Part shown: positions 58,346-59,056 of the stretch, piece by piece
How positions within the stretch are numbered: position 1 is the stretch's first letter
How the letters are laid out: the number at the start of each line of letters is the position of its first letter
Assembly (NCBI GenBank): GCA_947598285.1
Contig: CANQFE010000001.1
Span: 77,705-136,760 of the forward strand
Source: an uncultured Bacilli bacterium
GTDB taxonomy: Bacteria > Bacillota_I > Bacilli_A > RF39 > UBA660
DNA: 59,056 nt
Direction: 5' to 3'
Position numbers and translations under genes: made by a program
The notes under the pieces: model-generated
Database searches by the model: none
Told to the model about the DNA's origin: nothing
The model's input: only the letters and a program-made list of their open reading frames with translations

Positions 58346-58825
58346 ATGATAACCAAGAATGATTGCATATTACTGCTATCAGATTTACAAGAAATTGGGA
58401 TTCCAAACGTTACTAAGTATCTGCGAATGCAAATTAGTAGTGATACAATACGAGAAGATGTAATTAGTTTTATAAACAAACATCGGCCACTTGATATTTC
58501 TTTGTTTTATGAGAATCTAAGAAAAAATTATAATCAAAAAAAATCGAAGTTATACAAAGAAATTGTACAAGTGGACGAAAAAGAACCTAAGGACATCATT
58601 GTTACGCTTTCATCTCTTTTGACTCAGATTTATATTTATTCGAAAAAAGTTGATGAAAAAGAAATGTTTTTAAGACATGCAAGGACAAAAGAAATTCTAA
58701 AATGTCTTGCTCATTATACTGATACTGGTGATTATCTATTGTGTATTGATTTTCTAGTATTATTACGAGCAGATTTAAAAGCCTTGGAATACAAGGCTTT
58801 TAAAAATCATTTTTCTGAAATCTGA
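58346..58825 (+). CDS. Hypothetical protein after portal
   Basis: A 159-residue helical, lysine-rich protein of unknown function. The ATG at 58346 follows AAAGGAGAACAA and is preferred over the TTG at 58322. Its position suggests a head-assembly role. Its stop codon lies inside the dyad element copy B. Confidence 0.62.
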   Translation: MITKNDCILLLSDLQEIGIPNVTKYLRMQISSDTIREDVISFINKHRPLDISLFYENLRKNYNQKKSKLYKEIVQVDEKEPKDIIVTLSSLLTQIYIYSKKVDEKEMFLRHARTKEILKCLAHYTDTGDYLLCIDFLVLLRADLKALEYKAFKNHFSEI

Positions 58826-58842
58826 TTTACGTTTCACGTATA
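58814..58842 (-). promoter_or_regulatory. Dyad element TACGT-GAA-ACGTA, copy B (inverted)
   Basis: On the minus strand it matches the element at 5046-5074 with three mismatches in 29 nt. It overlaps the stop codon of the gene at 58346 and borders the AT repeat. Confidence 0.55.
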
Positions 58843-59056
58843 TATAATATAATTATATTATATATTAATATTATATTATATAAGTTAATTAATAATATAA
58901 TATATTAATATTATATTATATAAGTTAATTAATAATATAATATATTAATATTATATTATATAAGTTAATTAATAATATAATATATTAATATTATATTATA
59001 TAAGTTAATTAATAATATAATATATTAATATTATATTATATAAGTTAATTAATAAT
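58843..59056. repeat. 40-bp AT tandem repeat reaching the window end
   Basis: About five copies of a 40-bp unit, AAGTTAATTAATAAT followed by ATAATATATTAATATTATATTATAT, identical between copies and with a single G per unit. The unit itself is full of palindromes (TTAATTAA, ATATTAATAT). The window ends inside it, which suggests an assembly break or a genome landmark such as an origin. Confidence 0.88.

Noticed and set aside
58843-59056. Possible CRISPR array in the terminal repeat
   Set aside because: Copies are directly adjacent with no spacers and are almost pure A/T.

Overview
The window is an AT-rich piece (I estimate about 30% GC by eye) of a large tailed-phage genome. Every gene I support is on the + strand. 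The late end carries a T4-type terminase large subunit (gp17-like, interrupted by an intein) and a T4-type portal (gp20-like), so it is a myovirus-like phage. The host is very probably an anaerobic, low-GC, spore-forming Firmicute (Clostridia). Evidence for this is oxygen-independent ribonucleotide reductase, Shine-Dalgarno sites of AAGGAGG type, sigma-A-like promoters, a Spo0A-like DNA-binding protein, YopX and DUF551 proteins, and an LL-H-type holin. No integrase, repressor or CRISPR array was seen. Gut or rumen origin is inference.

Layout. (1) 1-9.5 kb: nucleotide metabolism and RNA/DNA end processing: ThyX, P-loop kinase, metallophosphoesterase, polynucleotide-kinase-like/HD fusion, NrdH-NrdD-NrdG-FTR cassette, dCMP deaminase. 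(2) 9.6-13.0 kb: an array of seven tRNAs, all with U at the wobble position (Leu-UAA, Gln-UUG, Ser-UGA, Ile-UAU, Lys-UUU, Pro-UGG, Thr-UGU), tRNA-derived fragments, a structured non-coding stretch, a papain-like protease and a Spo0A-like protein. (3) 13.0-20.5 kb: a Ro60 (TROVE plus vWA) protein split into two genes, followed directly by a promoter-driven, heavily folded non-coding RNA of about 470 nt whose 3' loop is anti-Shine-Dalgarno sequence; then a deoxyribonucleotidase, an HPr-like protein and an Rnl5-like RNA ligase. (4) 20.5-31 kb: dUTPase and many small accessory and membrane proteins in short promoter-driven operons. (5) 31-38.7 kb: larger proteins, possibly virion-associated, including a nucleotidyltransferase/ferritin-like fusion. 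(6) 38.8-50.4 kb: baseplate and tail-fibre genes. (7) 50.5-52.6 kb: amidase endolysin and holins. (8) 52.6-58.8 kb: terminase with intein and portal. (9) 58.8-59.06 kb: a 40-bp AT tandem repeat that runs off the window end.

Best candidate for a new system: a phage RNA surveillance/repair set made of split Ro, an adjacent large structured RNA (Y-RNA candidate and/or Shine-Dalgarno-binding RNA), an Rnl5-type ligase, and a neighbouring phosphoesterase and kinase-HD pair that together resemble the healing half of bacterial Pnkp. The phage tRNAs are the obvious clients. The shared logic would be keeping translation going while the host cleaves RNAs; that functional reading is inference. Regulation shows a recurrent promoter, TAGTTG(A/T)(A/C)TTT...TATTATAAT with an exact 17-bp spacer, seen about a dozen times, often fused to the preceding terminator.
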